From positions 10,596,501-10,660,500 of the forward strand of contig CM042560.1 of NCBI GenBank assembly GCA_023630585.1: a stretch of 64,000 nucleotides of DNA, written 5' to 3'. This stretch comes from Cranoglanis bouderius. Its lineage: Eukaryota; Chordata; Actinopteri; Siluriformes; Cranoglanididae. Made by a program: the position numbers and the translations under genes. The notes under the pieces were generated by a model, which searched no databases, was not told where the DNA came from, and saw only the letters and a program-made list of their open reading frames with translations. Within the stretch, counting starts at the first letter, position 1. The number at the start of each line of letters is the position of its first letter. Of the stretch, positions 33,131 through 44,973 are shown one piece after another.

Positions 33131-34442
33131 CAGTGGGTATAGAAAAGAATCACCCCCCTTTAAAATAATCACATTTTGTTGCTTTTCAGCCTGAAATGAA
33201 GATGGACACAGTTTTTGTTTTATCCAGCTGTATTTACTCAGTGGAACTTATAACATCCAAGTAAAAGATATAATACCAACATGTCAGAAAAAAAAAATAA
33301 AAACCAGAATCGCTGAGTTGGAAAAGGGATCACCCCTCTCCTAAAAATGACTTGTAAACTCAATAAGGTGTAGGTAATCACTTTCTCAATGGCACACAAA
33401 GCCATTTGACTTTCAACTGTGATCAGCTGTGGTCATTTTGATTAGCTCAGCATGAAAAGAGCTTTCCTGGAGCATTTTGTAGTGCAAGTGAAGCAAACAA
33501 TCAACTATGGGTGGCAAGGCACTGTCAAAAGATCTCCGGGATAAAGTTGTGGACAGGCACAAGTCAGGAGATGGATACAAAAAAAATGTTTGTATTTGCC
33601 AAAGCTTTGCCAAAACGCACCTTGAAGATTCTGAGGCCACATGGAAAAAGGTGTTATGGTCAGATGAGACTAAAATTTAATTATTTGGCCTCAACACCAA
33701 ACGATATGTCTGGCGGAAATCCAATACAGTTCACCATCCAAATAACACCATTCCTACAGTAAAGCATGGAGGTGGTAATATCCTGTTATGGGGGTGTTTC
33801 TCTGCAGCAGGGACTGGAGCACTTGTCAGGATAGAAGGAAAATGGATGGGGCAAAATACCATCAAATTCTTGAGGAAAATCTGCTGCTCTCTGCCAGAAA
33901 GTTGTCAATGGGAAGAAGATTTACTTTCCAACATGACAATGACCCAAAGCACACAGCAAAACTGACCACGCAGTGGTTGAAGGAGAAAAAGGTGAATGTC
34001 CTTGCATGGCCTAGTCAGAGCCCAGACTTAAACCCCATTGATAACCTGTGGAATGACTTGAAGACTGCAGTCCACAAATGGTCACCACCAAATTTAACTG
34101 TTCTTCAGCAGTTTTGCAAAGAAGAGTGGGCAAATATTGCAAAGTCTAGATGTGCAAAGTTGGTAGAGACATATCCCAACAGACTAGAGGCTGTAATTAA
34201 AAAAACAATTAAGGCAAATTAAAGCAAGGGGGTGATCCTTTTTCCAACTCAGTGATTCTGTTTTTTTTTAATTAAAAAAAAAAATTTCTGACATGTTGGT
34301 GTTATATCTTTCATTTGGATGTTATACATTGCACTGAGTAAATACAACTGGATAAAACAAACTGTGTCCGTCTTCATTTCAGGCTGAAAAGCAACAAAAT
34401 GTGCTTATTTTAAAGGGGGGTGATTCTTTTCTATACCCACTA
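33131..34442 (+). mobile_element. Tc1-type transposon with long IR/DR termini, TA target
   Basis: A 1312-bp unit. The left end CAGTGGGTATAGAAAAGAAT and the right end CTATACCCACTA are inverted repeats extending about 215 bp, with a second inner copy of the binding-site-like motif (AAAAGGGATCACCCC on the left, GGGGGTGATCCTTTTTCC on the right), i.e. the IR/DR layout. TA flanks it at 33129-33130 and 34443-34444. It is inserted in the right inverted repeat of the Tc1 relic at 32410. Confidence 0.93.
33507..34222 (+). pseudogene. Tc1-type transposase pseudogene, DNA-binding region deleted
   Basis: It starts ATG 33507 (MGGKALSKDLRDKVVDRHKS) but jumps after about 30 residues to KAHLEDSEATWKKVLWSDET-like sequence, deleting most of the paired-like domain. 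The first Asp (LWSDETKI) is followed at once by a stop, then NTIPTVKHGGGNILLWGCFS, then a frame change to the C-terminal half (33788-34222) with FTFQHDNDPKHTAKLTTQWL (second Asp) and SPDLNPIDNLWNDLKTAV. The third catalytic residue is Asp instead of Glu, at the standard 34-residue spacing. The C-terminus (NRLEAVIKKTIKAN) is intact. Inactive. Confidence 0.88.
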
Positions 34443-34653
34443 TATATAAATAAATAAATAAACAAACAAATAAATAAATATACAGGCACACAGGCACATG
34501 CAAAGAAATGCTGTAGAGCAAAGATACCTTCAAAATAATGAAATTAAATGTTTCTACATTAAAAAAAATACAGTAAAGAGCAGTAAACAGTAGTAAATGA
34601 AACAAAATCAATATTTGGTGTGACAAAAAAATTAAAATTAAAATAGTCTCCAG
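34443..34653 (+). other. Remainder of Tc1 inverted repeat and AT-rich sequence
   Basis: (AAAT)n/(AAAC)n tract at 34447-34482, continuing the inverted repeat of the 32410 relic, followed by about 170 bp whose last part (GACAAAAAAATTAAAATTAA, GTCTCCAGTACA) recurs at 52900-52945. Both are probably pieces of a further Tc1 family. Confidence 0.5.
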
Positions 34654-34655
34654 TA

Positions 34656-36042
34656 CATTTTGTGGTCAAAATGATTCAACCCCCCTTTCAAAATCAGGTT
34701 TATTGTCAAAATTGACAGACTTTCAGCTGTTTGCAATGAACAAATCAAACAAAAGCAATTAAAATAGCTCAACACAACGAATGCTTCAAGTGGTTTCCCC
34801 AAATTCAACTGAAAATGCAACTTATAATGATTTTTCCAGTTTCAAAATTATTCAACCCCTTCATGGCAAGCATCTTTAGTACTTAGTAGAGCATCCTTTT
34901 GCTGTTATGACCTGCTGCAAACGAGATGCATAGCTAGACACCAGCTACTGGCAGCATTCCTGAGGAATCTTAGCCCATTCCTCATGAGAAATGGCCTCCA
35001 GTTCAGTAATAGTCTTGGGTTTGCGTGCTGTAACTGCCTTCTTCAAATCCCACCAGAGATTTTCTATGGGGTTCAAGTCAGGTGACTGTGATGTCCCTGT
35101 AGAATCTTCCAGGACTTGGTAGAATTTGAGGTATGCTTGGGATCATTGTCCTGTTTGAAAGTCCAATGACTCCAAAGTTTCAGCTTCCTTACAGACGGCA
35201 TGACGTTTTCTTCTAGGATTTCCTGATACTTCAATGAATCCATCTTGCTTTCCACACGCTGCAGTTTTCCAGTGCCAGAGGATGCGAAGCAGCCCCAGAG
35301 CATCACAGAGCCACCACCATGCTTGACTGTGGACAGAGTGTTCTTTCTTCATTCTTCTTTCTCCAGACATACTGGTGATCCATCATGCCAAAAAGTTCCA
35401 GTTTTGTTTCATCGCTCCACAGAATAGAATCCCAAAACTTGTGGCTTATTTATATGATTTTGAGCCGATTTTTCTTGTGCTTTTGGGTCAGTAGTGCTGT
35501 GCGTCTTGGAGTTCTGGCATAGAAACCTTCTGCGTTTAGTACGTGCCATACTGTGCTCACTGAAACCTCAGTGCCTGTTGTCACCAAGTCTTGCTGCAGG
35601 TCTGTTTGCTGTCACTCAAGGGTTTTTCTCAAAAATCTGGTTTCAGCCACTGATAGATTCCTTCTCCTGCCCTGTCCAGGTATTTCATGTATTTTCTGCC
35701 ACTAGCCAGTTCAGTTATTTCATGTGTTCCAGCTCAAGCACACCTAGTGCAACTAATGAAGCCCTTTATTAGTTGCATCAGGGCTGCTTGACACCACACC
35801 TGTTTTCCATATTTGTGCTGTTGTGAGGGATTCTATTCAGGGGGTTGAATAATTTTGAGACTGGAGAACTCATCATAAGTTGCATTTTCAGTTGAATTTG
35901 GGAAAACCACTTGAAGCATTCTTTGTGTTGAACTATTTCAATTGCTTATGTTTGATTTGTTTATTGCAAACAGCTAAAAGTCTGTACATTTTGATAATAA
36001 ACCTGATGTGCAATGGGGGTTGTATCATTTTGATTGCAACTG
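34656..36042 (-). mobile_element. Tc1-type transposon, both inverted repeats present
   Basis: About 1387 bp with inverted repeats of about 220 bp: TCAGGTTTATTGTCAAAATT...GGTTTCCCCAAATTCAACTG on the left and the reverse complement on the right. TA flanks it at 34654-34655 and 36043-36044. The left outermost bases have diverged. The same family occurs at 51048-52305 (plus) and 60911-62378 (minus). Confidence 0.9.
34865..35690 (-). pseudogene. Tc1-type transposase pseudogene
   Basis: On the minus strand: RDLQQDLVTTGTEVSVSTVW-like linker near 35590, GGGSVMLWGCFASSGTGKLQ (frame at 35306), DSLKYQEILEENVMPSVRKL, SHWTFKQDNDPKHTSNSTKS (second Asp) at about 35160, then a deletion and frame change into SPDLNPIENLWWDLKKAVTA-type sequence near 35060. 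The first HTH is not recognisable and several stops are present. The copy is closest to the transposases at 51443-52125 and 61129-62040. Confidence 0.8.
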
Positions 36043-36057
36043 TACATATATGGAGGC

Positions 36058-36235
<178 letters not shown>

Positions 36236-36828
36236 TCTTCTCCTATAATGCCTGATGAGGTTGGAGAATACATGGCTTCCTCCATACAGAATCTCTCCAG
36301 ATCCATCAAACGCTGGTGGACTCTTCTCTTCAGTTCACCCCACAGGTTTCTATGGGTTTCAAGTCAGGGGACTTGGATGGCCATGGCAGGACTTCGATTT
36401 TGTGGTCAGTAAACCATTTTTGTGTTGATTTTGATGTATGTTTTGGATCATTGTCTTGCTGGAAGATCCAACCACGGCCCATTTTAAGCTTTGCAGAGTG
36501 CAGAGGCAGTCAAGCTTTCATTTAATATCTGTTGATATTTGATAGAGTCCATGATGCCATGTATCCTAACATAATGTCCAGGTCCTCTGGCAGAAAAACA
36601 GCCCCAAAACATTAAAGAGCCACTACCATATTTAACCGTGGGTATGAGGTACTTTTCCATATGGCTACCTCTCTGTGTGCGCCAAAAACCACCTCTGGTG
36701 TTTATTGCCAAAAAGCTCTATTTTGACCATAGAACCCGATCCCATTTGAAGTTCCAGTTGTAACTAGCAAACTGAAGATGCCTGAGTTCATTTTTTTCAC
36801 AACTGCCTAAAACTTTTGCACAGTACTG
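36236..36828 (-). mobile_element. Tc1-type relic, internally deleted, one TIR
   Basis: The minus strand ends at CAGTACTGTGCAAAAGTTTT (36828 inward) next to TA at 36829-36830. After about 45 bp the sequence joins the middle of a transposase (FWRTQRGSHMEKYLIPTVKY, GSLMFWGCFSARGPG) and continues to its C-terminal region (ENLWGELKRRVHQR-type and CMEEAMYSP). Same family as 5026-5953. It is cut at the (GA)n array. Confidence 0.83.
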
Positions 36829-37561
36829 TATATACTGGCTTATATAAACATTCCTTGGGTGTGGGATTCTGGGTATTCTGTTGATACAGTCAATGAAAAC
36901 TTCTCACAGACTGAGAAATTATTTTGAGAAACAACTGTTTTTTTTCTTCAAATGTCAGAAGCTGGCTTCTGCACACATCAATACCTTTCCCAAAGTTACT
37001 TTCTGGCTTGATAAATTAAATGATAGGTACTAATTTAATCTGATTATATTGGCTAACATTGATTTACACTTTCAGGTAGATGATTTTGCACTTTCACATA
37101 GAAGTGCCCCGAATAGAATATTCATCAAAACATACGGTTTAGCAAACTATATGAAAACCTGTTTGCCCCTTAAATCTTAAGATTAAAAAATCAAAACAAA
37201 CAATATATGTTTAGCCTCCAGATAATACTATAGGCCTATAACTAATTCTAATGATATAATAATATTAATATATTAATAATAATGATGCCTATGTTTCTAT
37301 AGTTTAGAAATGTCTTTCTTAGACTTAATGTATTGGGTTAACATTTATTATATAATGTAAGAATGGACACATTCTCAGTGGATCATTTAAATATCATTAA
37401 ATGAGATCTGGACAGGATCTGGTCCTTTCCTGCACTGTACTTTCCATCCTGAAGGTAGCATTTTGCTACCCTATGTACACTGTTAATTTAAATGCTAATT
37501 AACTGTCTATGACTCATTGTATAAATGTTCCTGGCACACGCAATAAAAGAACAACCCCCCC

Positions 37562-37597
<36 letters not shown>

Positions 37598-38210
37598 ATA
37601 GGATGAAGGAAATGGGCAACTTAATGATCCATGCCATGTTGCTAGGTAACACTAGGTCTGGATGCTGCAGATAAACGAAAGCATTTCACAGGCACTGCAA
37701 GATATAGGGAACCATGATGGAAGAGTGGGGGTGGGGTGGAAAAAATAATGGATAGATCCAGATTTCTATTCATTATTTTCTCTATCTGTCTCACACCTGC
37801 CTATCTGACTTTCACCTTGTTCACCGCTCTCAGAACTGTTTGAACATTAAGCGCTGTCAAGCCCAACTAGACAAATAGCATTCCGCTTTGTCTTTTCTTT
37901 TACCTATGTCTAGTCCTTCTGTAACGTCTTCGGACTCGGTGTACGCATGTCATGAGGCACAGGGCAAAACGCAACTTGCTATGTGTCTGAAATTAATTTA
38001 AGAAGGCTGCAGCTCAGCGTGCAAAATGCGTTCAGCACCGCAAACTTGCACTAGGTTCAAGCAAATTTGAGATCAGTAACGTGATTTTGTGATAAAATAA
38101 AGGCTTACATCAAACGATGTGAATATAATTTAAACAGCTAATAGTATGGAAACGTGTGCAATTAAATCGTATGTTATGGTCGACTTCGGTTTCTATAACA
38201 TTTTAGAAAA

Positions 38211-38234
38211 TCCTCACGTGTGTTAGACGTGAGG
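38211..38234. repeat. Short inverted repeat CCTCACG...CGTGAGG
   Basis: Seven-base arms with a nine-base spacer, each arm overlapping a CACGTG-like half. Possibly a protein-binding site, possibly chance. Confidence 0.5.
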
Positions 38235-38672
38235 AAATTTAGTCATGTGTTCTTGACCTCTGTGCAACGCCCACGGTTGCCAGATCAAAACACGCATTCT
38301 CCCTACACAGTTCTTTCACAAGAATCTCGTGTAATTACATATGACAAAGGATTTTTCATAAATAAAAATGTATGAAAATTAATAAAAACAAACAGTGCCT
38401 GCATTAAAAAAAAAACTGAACCTTTAGGGTGAAACTCGCACCTGGCAACACTACTACACACCCAGCTGCTGGCAACGCATGGCGCTAATTTAAATCTTGG
38501 GAGGGGGAAAATTGATGCGCAAACGCGGCTTCCGCTAATTGCCTGCTAGTTAACTGCATCGAGCGGAATATGTATTTAGCCACACTTCTATTTCCTCTTT
38601 TTGGGCGATTCTTGTGTGTGGTGCTTATATTGGTTTTTTTAAGGCTCGTGCATAAGGCGCAAGGATTTTTTC

Positions 38673-38891
38673 TTGCGGCATGAAGAGGGGAGCACACAGC
38701 TTGCGTTTTTTTGCGTTTTTTCTTACATTTCATTGTCTCTTACTGATCCGCCAACATCCATACACATGACACAAATTATTCATCATGCACCTATAGCGTT
38801 ACACAAAGAAAATGACTTGGATCTGATGAAAGAAGTGGAAAAGTGGCTCGGTAGCCAGTGGTCACGTGACCAGGCCACGACAGAATACTGA
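38673..38891 (+). other. Unrecognised 72-codon frame
   Basis: An open frame reading LTDPPTSIHMTQIIHHAPIA and KENDLDLMKEVEKWLGSQWS before a stop. The second half has the composition of a folded protein and lies outside any transposon, but I recognise no family, the start is uncertain and no splice context is clear. It may be a chance frame. Confidence 0.25.
38860..38871. promoter_or_regulatory. 12-bp palindromic E-box GGTCACGTGACC
   Basis: A perfect palindrome containing GTCACGTGAC, the preferred site type of USF and MiT/TFE basic helix-loop-helix proteins. It lies in the repeat-poor island. Function is inferred from the motif only. Confidence 0.45.
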
Positions 38892-38974
38892 ACTGCGATT
38901 TGTGGATAGAGCGCCATCAACACAATGCCAGTGATTGCAAATCGTCTGTAAATTGCACTTATTCAAAAATGGGG

Positions 38975-38984
38975 CTAAAAATAG
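38975..38984. promoter_or_regulatory. MEF2-type site CTAAAAATAG
   Basis: Exact match to the MEF2 consensus YTA(A/T)4TAR, about 100 bp from the palindromic E-box. Motif evidence only. Confidence 0.4.
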
Positions 38985-39311
38985 TGCCCCCATCCATTTG
39001 TTTTCACCTGCTATAACAATGCAGATACCTTCCTATCGCTCTCTTCCAGCAATTCTCCTTTCTAATTTTTATTGCGTTTCATCTTAGCAGCATTGCGTGT
39101 TTAAAATACAGCACTGTTTAATCATGATTCCTTCCATCAAATTTATGAATTTTCTTTTCACTTCCCTGTATTTTTTCCAGTTTATGTTTGACTAGCTAAA
39201 AAGGAAATATGCTTTTATCATAATGTATTTCAAATTTTTATTTTGTATATAATTTTTTTTCAAATGCATTTGAACTTTTATGACTTTCTATGACTTTTAT
39301 GACTGTATATA

Positions 39312-40275
39312 CAACAATCAACCATAACATTAAAACCACTGACAGGTGAAGTGAATAACATTGTTTATCTGGGATATATTAGGCAGCAAGTGAAGAGTCA
39401 GTTCTCAAAGTTGATGTGTTGGAAGAGGGAAAAATGGGCAAGTGTAAGGGGCTGAATGACTTTTACTAGGACCAAACTGTGATGGTTATGACTGGGTCAG
39501 AGCTTCTCCAAAATGGCAGGTCTTGTGGGGTGTTCCTGGTATGCAGTGGTTAATACCTACGAAAAGTGGTCAAAGGAAGGGACCAAGAGGCAATGGAAGA
39601 AGGTGGCCTGGTCTGATGAATCATGTTTTCTTTTACATCATGTGCGTCGCTTACCTGGGGAAGAGATGGAACCAGGATGCACTATGGGACCCGGCAACCT
39701 GGCAGAGGCAGTGTGATGCTTTGGGCAATGTTCTGTTGGGAAACCTTGGGTCCTGGCATTCATGTGGATCTTACTTTGACACGTACCACCTACCTAAACA
39801 TTGTTGCAGACAAAGTACACTACTTCATGGCAATAGTATTCCCTAATAGTGAAGGCTACAGCAGGGGGCAGAGCTTTCTCTTACAAACCCCCACAGTTAT
39901 GGACAGCCTTCCAATTAGTGTTCGGGACTCAGAGACAGTTTCAGTGTTTAAGTGTAGGCTGAAAACATATTTGTTTATTCAAGCCTTTTGTGAATAGTTT
40001 TTTCTTTGGTAAAGGAGTAGATCCAGAAGATTCACGGGCATAGAGTATTGTGGTGAACATCTATAGGATGTGCTTGACAAACAAATCCGATCCATGGAGG
40101 CCCCACCTTGCAACTTAATGGAAATTACCTTGCTAATGTCTTGGTGGCAGATACCACAGCACACCTTTAGTGGTCTTGTGGAGTCCATGCCTCCACAGAT
40201 CATAGCTGTTTTGGTGGCACAAGGGGGACTTACACAATATTAGGCAGGTGGTTTTAATGTCATGGCTGATCAGTG
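39312..40275 (+). mobile_element. Tc1/mariner-like relic carrying an L2 insertion
   Basis: The ends match in reverse complement: CAACAATCAACCATAACATT on the left and AATGTCATGGCTGATCAGTG on the right, with TA outside both. Inside, a transposase remnant reads KWSKEGTKRQWKKVAWSDES (first Asp), RGSVMLWAMFCWETLGPGIH and LNIVADKVHYFMAIVFPNS, then L2 sequence, then SDPWRPHLAT-type C-terminal traces (ACAAATCCGATCCATGGAGG) in the remaining part. The helix-turn-helix region is deleted. No intact frame remains. Confidence 0.82.
39847..40059 (+). mobile_element. L2 3' fragment inside a Tc1 relic
   Basis: AGTGAAGGCTACAGCAGGGG starts a fragment nearly identical to 23075 onward (EGYSRGQSFLL, PISVRDSETVSVFKCRLKTY), followed by the 3' UTR start (GGTAAAGGAGTAGATCCAGA). 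It ends near GTATTGTGGTGAAC. It interrupts the Tc1 transposase, so this L2 copy, or a rearrangement carrying it, is younger than that Tc1. Confidence 0.82.
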
Positions 40276-40799
<524 letters not shown>

Positions 40800-40800
<1 letters not shown>

Positions 40801-42164
40801 AGAGACTAAGGTTTATTTTAGATTTTATTGACTATTTCAGATTTTTATTGGGTCAATTGTTTAGATTCACTTTGTTAGTATTTGCTGACATTGCCTTTTA
40901 ATTGCTTAACTTGAATCAAATGCTTGGGTAGCCTTCCAAATCTTCTCACAATACAGAATTTTTTCCCCATTCTTCCTGACAGAACTAGGGTAACAGTCAG
41001 GTTTGTGGGCCTCCTTGCTCTGACATAATTTTTCAGTTCAGTCCACAAAATGTCTATGGGATTTAGGTCAAATCTAATCAAGGGCTAACCCTGACTGTAG
41101 GATCATTGTCCTGCTGGAAGACCCAGTTGCTGCCAAGTTTTAACTTTCTGGCTGACGTCTTGAGGTGTTGCTTCAGTATTTCTAAATAATCTTCCTTCTT
41201 CATGATGCCATCTATTTTCTGATGTGCAGCAGTACCTTTTCTAGCAAAAACACCCCCACAAAATGATGCTGCCACCCCCATGCTTCACAGTTGGGATAGT
41301 GTTCTTCAGAATAAAGGCCTCACCCTTTTTTCTACATACACAGAGCTGATCATTATGGCCAAATGATTTTTTTTTTTGTTTAATCTGATCAGAGAACACA
41401 CCTCCTAAATGCTGGTGATCACCTGCAAGCTTCAGTCTGTCTTTTTATGCCGGTCTTGGAGTAGGGGCTTCATCCTTGTGACAGCCTTTCAGGCCATGGT
41501 GATGTAGGACTCTATTACTGGTGGATGTACATACTTGATGACTCAAACGCCTTCACTGGTTCCTTGTCATTGTCTTGGGGTTCAGTTTAACCTTTCAGAC
41601 CAAAGCTCATTCATCCCTGTGAGTTAATTTCTGCCTCCATCCTGAATAATGCAGTTTGTGTGGTGCCAAGATATTTATATCTACATACAAATGTTTGTAT
41701 ATATGCATGGTGTTTGAAATCTGGAAAGGAACCAGATTTGTGGTGGTCCACATTTTTTTTCCTGAGGTCTTGGCTGAGTTGCTTGGAGTTTCCCATGGTA
41801 TCAAGGGCTAAAAAGTCACTCGCTTTAAAATATAGCCACAGGTACACTCCCAATTAACTCCTAATTATGACAGTTGGCCAATGAGAAGCTTCAAAAAGTC
41901 ATTACATTAATTTCTGAAATCTTCCAGACTATTTAAAGACAATCAACATGGTGTCTGTAAACATCTGACCAGCTGGAATTCTGAAATAGTTAATTAAAGC
42001 TGAAATAAATTGGTCTCTAATTGACTTTTAAATTACGTCAGATGTTAATCAAGTGGATGCCATAATTGACTTGCCAAAAGAAATATATGGTAGCATGAAA
42101 TACATAGAAAAACAGAGATTGAATGTCATTAGCCTAGGTGTAGGTAAAGGTCTGACCTCAACTG
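40800..42164 (-). mobile_element. Tc1-type transposon relic, one TIR kept
   Basis: The right end (5' end on the minus strand) reads CAGTTGAGGTCAGACCTTTA inward from 42164, next to TA at 42165-42166. Its inverted repeat extends to about 41930 (AATTTATTTCAGCTTTAATT). The left inverted repeat is not found; the relic ends near 40800 beyond a (TA)n array. Transposase traces on the minus strand: MGNSKQLSQDLRKK at 41800, GVAASFCGGVFARKGTAAHQ, SARKLKLGSNWVFQQDNDPT (second Asp) at about 41090, and DLNPIDILWTELKNYVRARR (third residue Asp) at about 41060, with frameshifts between. Confidence 0.84.
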
Positions 42165-44960
42165 TATATTTATGTTGTGTTATAGATTTGTTAAAATTGT
42201 ATACGTGTGTGCATCTGGGAAAATGTGGGAAGTTGTCCATATGTTAGCCCCGAGAAACAAATGCCACTGCATTGCCTTGCGGAGTCTGGACTAAAAACAT
42301 GACCTAGATTCACTTATTATGATGCCAGAAGGGTTCATCTTCCTGTCTTTGTGCTTAACCAGTGAACTGTGTTACAGCAAACACACATTAAATGTACCAC
42401 TGAGTAAAATATTTTTTAATGTCTTTTTTGATAATATTGGATGATTTTACTTTACAGCTGTTGTGATATTATTTTATACTTATTATGCTTTTGCATTAGT
42501 GGCCTGTGATATGTGTAGATCTTACAAGATGCAACCTTTCATAAAAACTCACAAACACACAAAAATTATTGTGTTCTTTAAAGTGAAGTATGAGAATGCC
42601 TCAAATTTTAAACTCTGCAACCATCAGTTGGCCACAGAAGAGTAAAAGGTTTTATGTTAACAAAAAATAGTGGTACACTGGTTGTCTATTCATGATTATC
42701 CATCCTACAGATCCTAGAGAGTCATGTATAATTGGTGACTCTACTTATTTACTCAATATTGCATGCACACTGTTGACTATATTCAGCAGCTATTAGGTAC
42801 TACTTATAATGCTACTTCTGTATTTGGTGGTTATAAATACTCTGTATTGCCGGCTATAAATACTCTGAATGTTTTTTGCCACCATTTTCCTCCTCAATTT
42901 GGTCACCTGGGAATTCCCACCCACCAGCCAGCTCACCCACCCACGGTTGACAGCTATAAACCGTGGAGGGTGAAGGCTGATACAGGCTTCCTCTGAGACA
43001 GGTGAAACCAGGCAACTGCGCTTTTCAAACTGCTGCTCATGCTGCATCATAGGGCAGTGTACCACACTTGGAGAAAAGCAGTATCTACCCACTTAAGCAT
43101 AAATAATCTGTGATTGACAGGGGAGAGAGAGCGTATGCCCCTCCTACTCCAGAAAGCATGACCAATTTTGCTCCCTTGGCTCCCAGCCAAGGATGGCTAT
43201 GGCATAATACTCTGAATGTTAACTGTAAACAAATTAATTAACTGTTAGTCTCTTTTCTGCACCACATTTAGGCTATACCTTTGCCTAAGCCACTGGCACA
43301 AAATACATAGGCCTATTATATTGATGTACACTCTAATTATAGACTGCATATACTTATACATTTAATGCAGTACCCCACATCTAAACACAAACCATGTCAT
43401 ATTTTGGGAATACTACAACAAATATTCGAAATAGCACTAAGCCACAACACAAAAAATGCTAAAGTAGTTCATGTTGAAAATGTAATGAAATGGCTACACC
43501 TGCCAACTATATCCAGACAGCTTCCAAACTGTACTAGTTAGGAAGTAGAGACTGAATACAAGAGAAAATAATGAGACCTTGCCTTAAATGAAATTCAGAA
43601 TAAATCATAGACTGTATTAAAGGTGAAGAGCATAAAAAAAAAATTAGTAATGTAAGTAAGTAAATCCAAAATGTCTCTGAGGCCCTCTAGTGTCTGGGTG
43701 TAGTACACTTTTTAATGTCAGCCTTCCCCATTCTACCCAGTTTTCCACCCTGGCACACGGTTCTTAATAATTAAAGTTGTTATATTTTACCTACACCATT
43801 TTCAAAACACATTTTTACGTTCGCTTTTATTTTTCAATTTCACTTTTCTTACACTCTGTACATGTTTTACAATATGCACCCAATACACACCACATTTTAC
43901 TAGACTCCACTCTCATTCAAACAAATTTTGCAAAACAACCTACAGCGCTATACAAATGAAATTAAACTGAACTCTGCACTCTTTTTTCACACTAAAATGC
44001 TGGGGTAATATAACCCAATTTGATTTATTTTTTAAGAGTTAATCTATAAAAGAACACAAGTTAACCACACACAATTGGGTTATGTGTAGAACCCAAATTA
44101 GGTTGGATTAAACACCCAATGACTGGTTCATCATGACCCAGCCATTGGTCATTTTTAAAATAATAAAAAAATAATTGAAATTTAAATTATATAAAATGTG
44201 GGGAAAACAAAACAAACCATAGCTTAGCTTGTTGAAACATTAATGTTAAAAGAAGTTTTACAAAGATTAATCCTGCAATAAGTTACAAAGCTCATGCTAA
44301 ATAAACCATCAAAGTCAATTTGAATATTTCATTAATGTTTTATATTTTACAGATAACGATTTCTTTGCTATCAAATGCAATGATGTATCATAAAAGAAAG
44401 AGTCAATTTAAAAAAAATAAATAAAAAGGAGAAAAAGATTAATATAATGATAGAAGAATAAGAAGATGGCATTACAACAGCCCAGGAAAATGCCTCTCCT
44501 CAGCAACAGAGGTCACTGACAGTTTAAGCACACGGTTTTCATCTTTAGCATTGCAAAGTCTTGCCAAAACTGTTAGGTGATAGCTAGAGCTAGATGTCTG
44601 GCAGTGCCATGGGCTTTTAGGTGGTTTTCACACTAGGCACGTTTGCTGCAGAATCCCCAACCCATCCGCCCCTCCAACCAGTTCCAGTTGTAAATCAGTA
44701 GTTCTCAAACTGTGTTCTTGTAGCACCCTCTGGTGGTATGTGACATGACTGGAAATTTAAAACACTAAATTATAATTTTTTTTGGTAATATTTAAATGAG
44801 CGTTTACTGATTTTAAAAATAAAATGTTTTAGAAATCTTTCATAAATACACAATTTCTGCTTTATTTACAATTTGAATATAGTTTTAGATATATTGGACT
44901 TTATTACTGGAGAAGCGTAACTCGTGTAACATGCTGTATCAGCAAAATTGCAGAACGGGA
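42165..44960. other. Mostly unique DNA with a hairpin; no gene recognised
   Basis: No coding region identified. It contains the hairpin at 42934-42972 and, at 43970-44170, a stretch of recurring AACCCAA/TTGGGTT words (GGGGTAATATAACCCAATTT, ACACAATTGGGTTATGTGTA) that resembles a non-autonomous fish repeat without clear ends. Confidence 0.45.
42934..42972. repeat. Hairpin-forming inverted repeat
   Basis: CACCC-AC-CCACGGTT at 42934-42948 pairs with AACCGTGG-A-GGGTG at 42959-42972: eight plus five base pairs with a small internal loop and a 10-base apex. No T-run follows, so it is not a terminator-like structure. Function unknown. Confidence 0.6.
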
Positions 44961-44973
44961 CTAGGCTACATTC

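Larger units (their letters stand above)
36831..39311. other. Repeat-poor island, possible host regulatory DNA
   Basis: About 2.5 kb without a recognisable transposon, apart from a (CA)n tract at 37563-37595. The part 37900-39000 is richer in CpG (GCGCAAACGCGG, GCATCGAGCGGAAT) than its surroundings and contains several known-type motifs (separate entries). No exon could be identified. The frame at 38673-38891 is noted separately. Confidence 0.45.

Noticed and set aside
43970..44170. Satellite or inverted-repeat element built of AACCCAA/TTGGGTT words
   Set aside because: The words recur, but I could not define a unit, ends or a target duplication, so it is only mentioned in the gap entry.
44460..44720. 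Possible MITE-like stretch (TTTTCACACTAGGCACGTTT)
   Set aside because: It resembles common fish repeats in composition, but no matching second end was found in the window.
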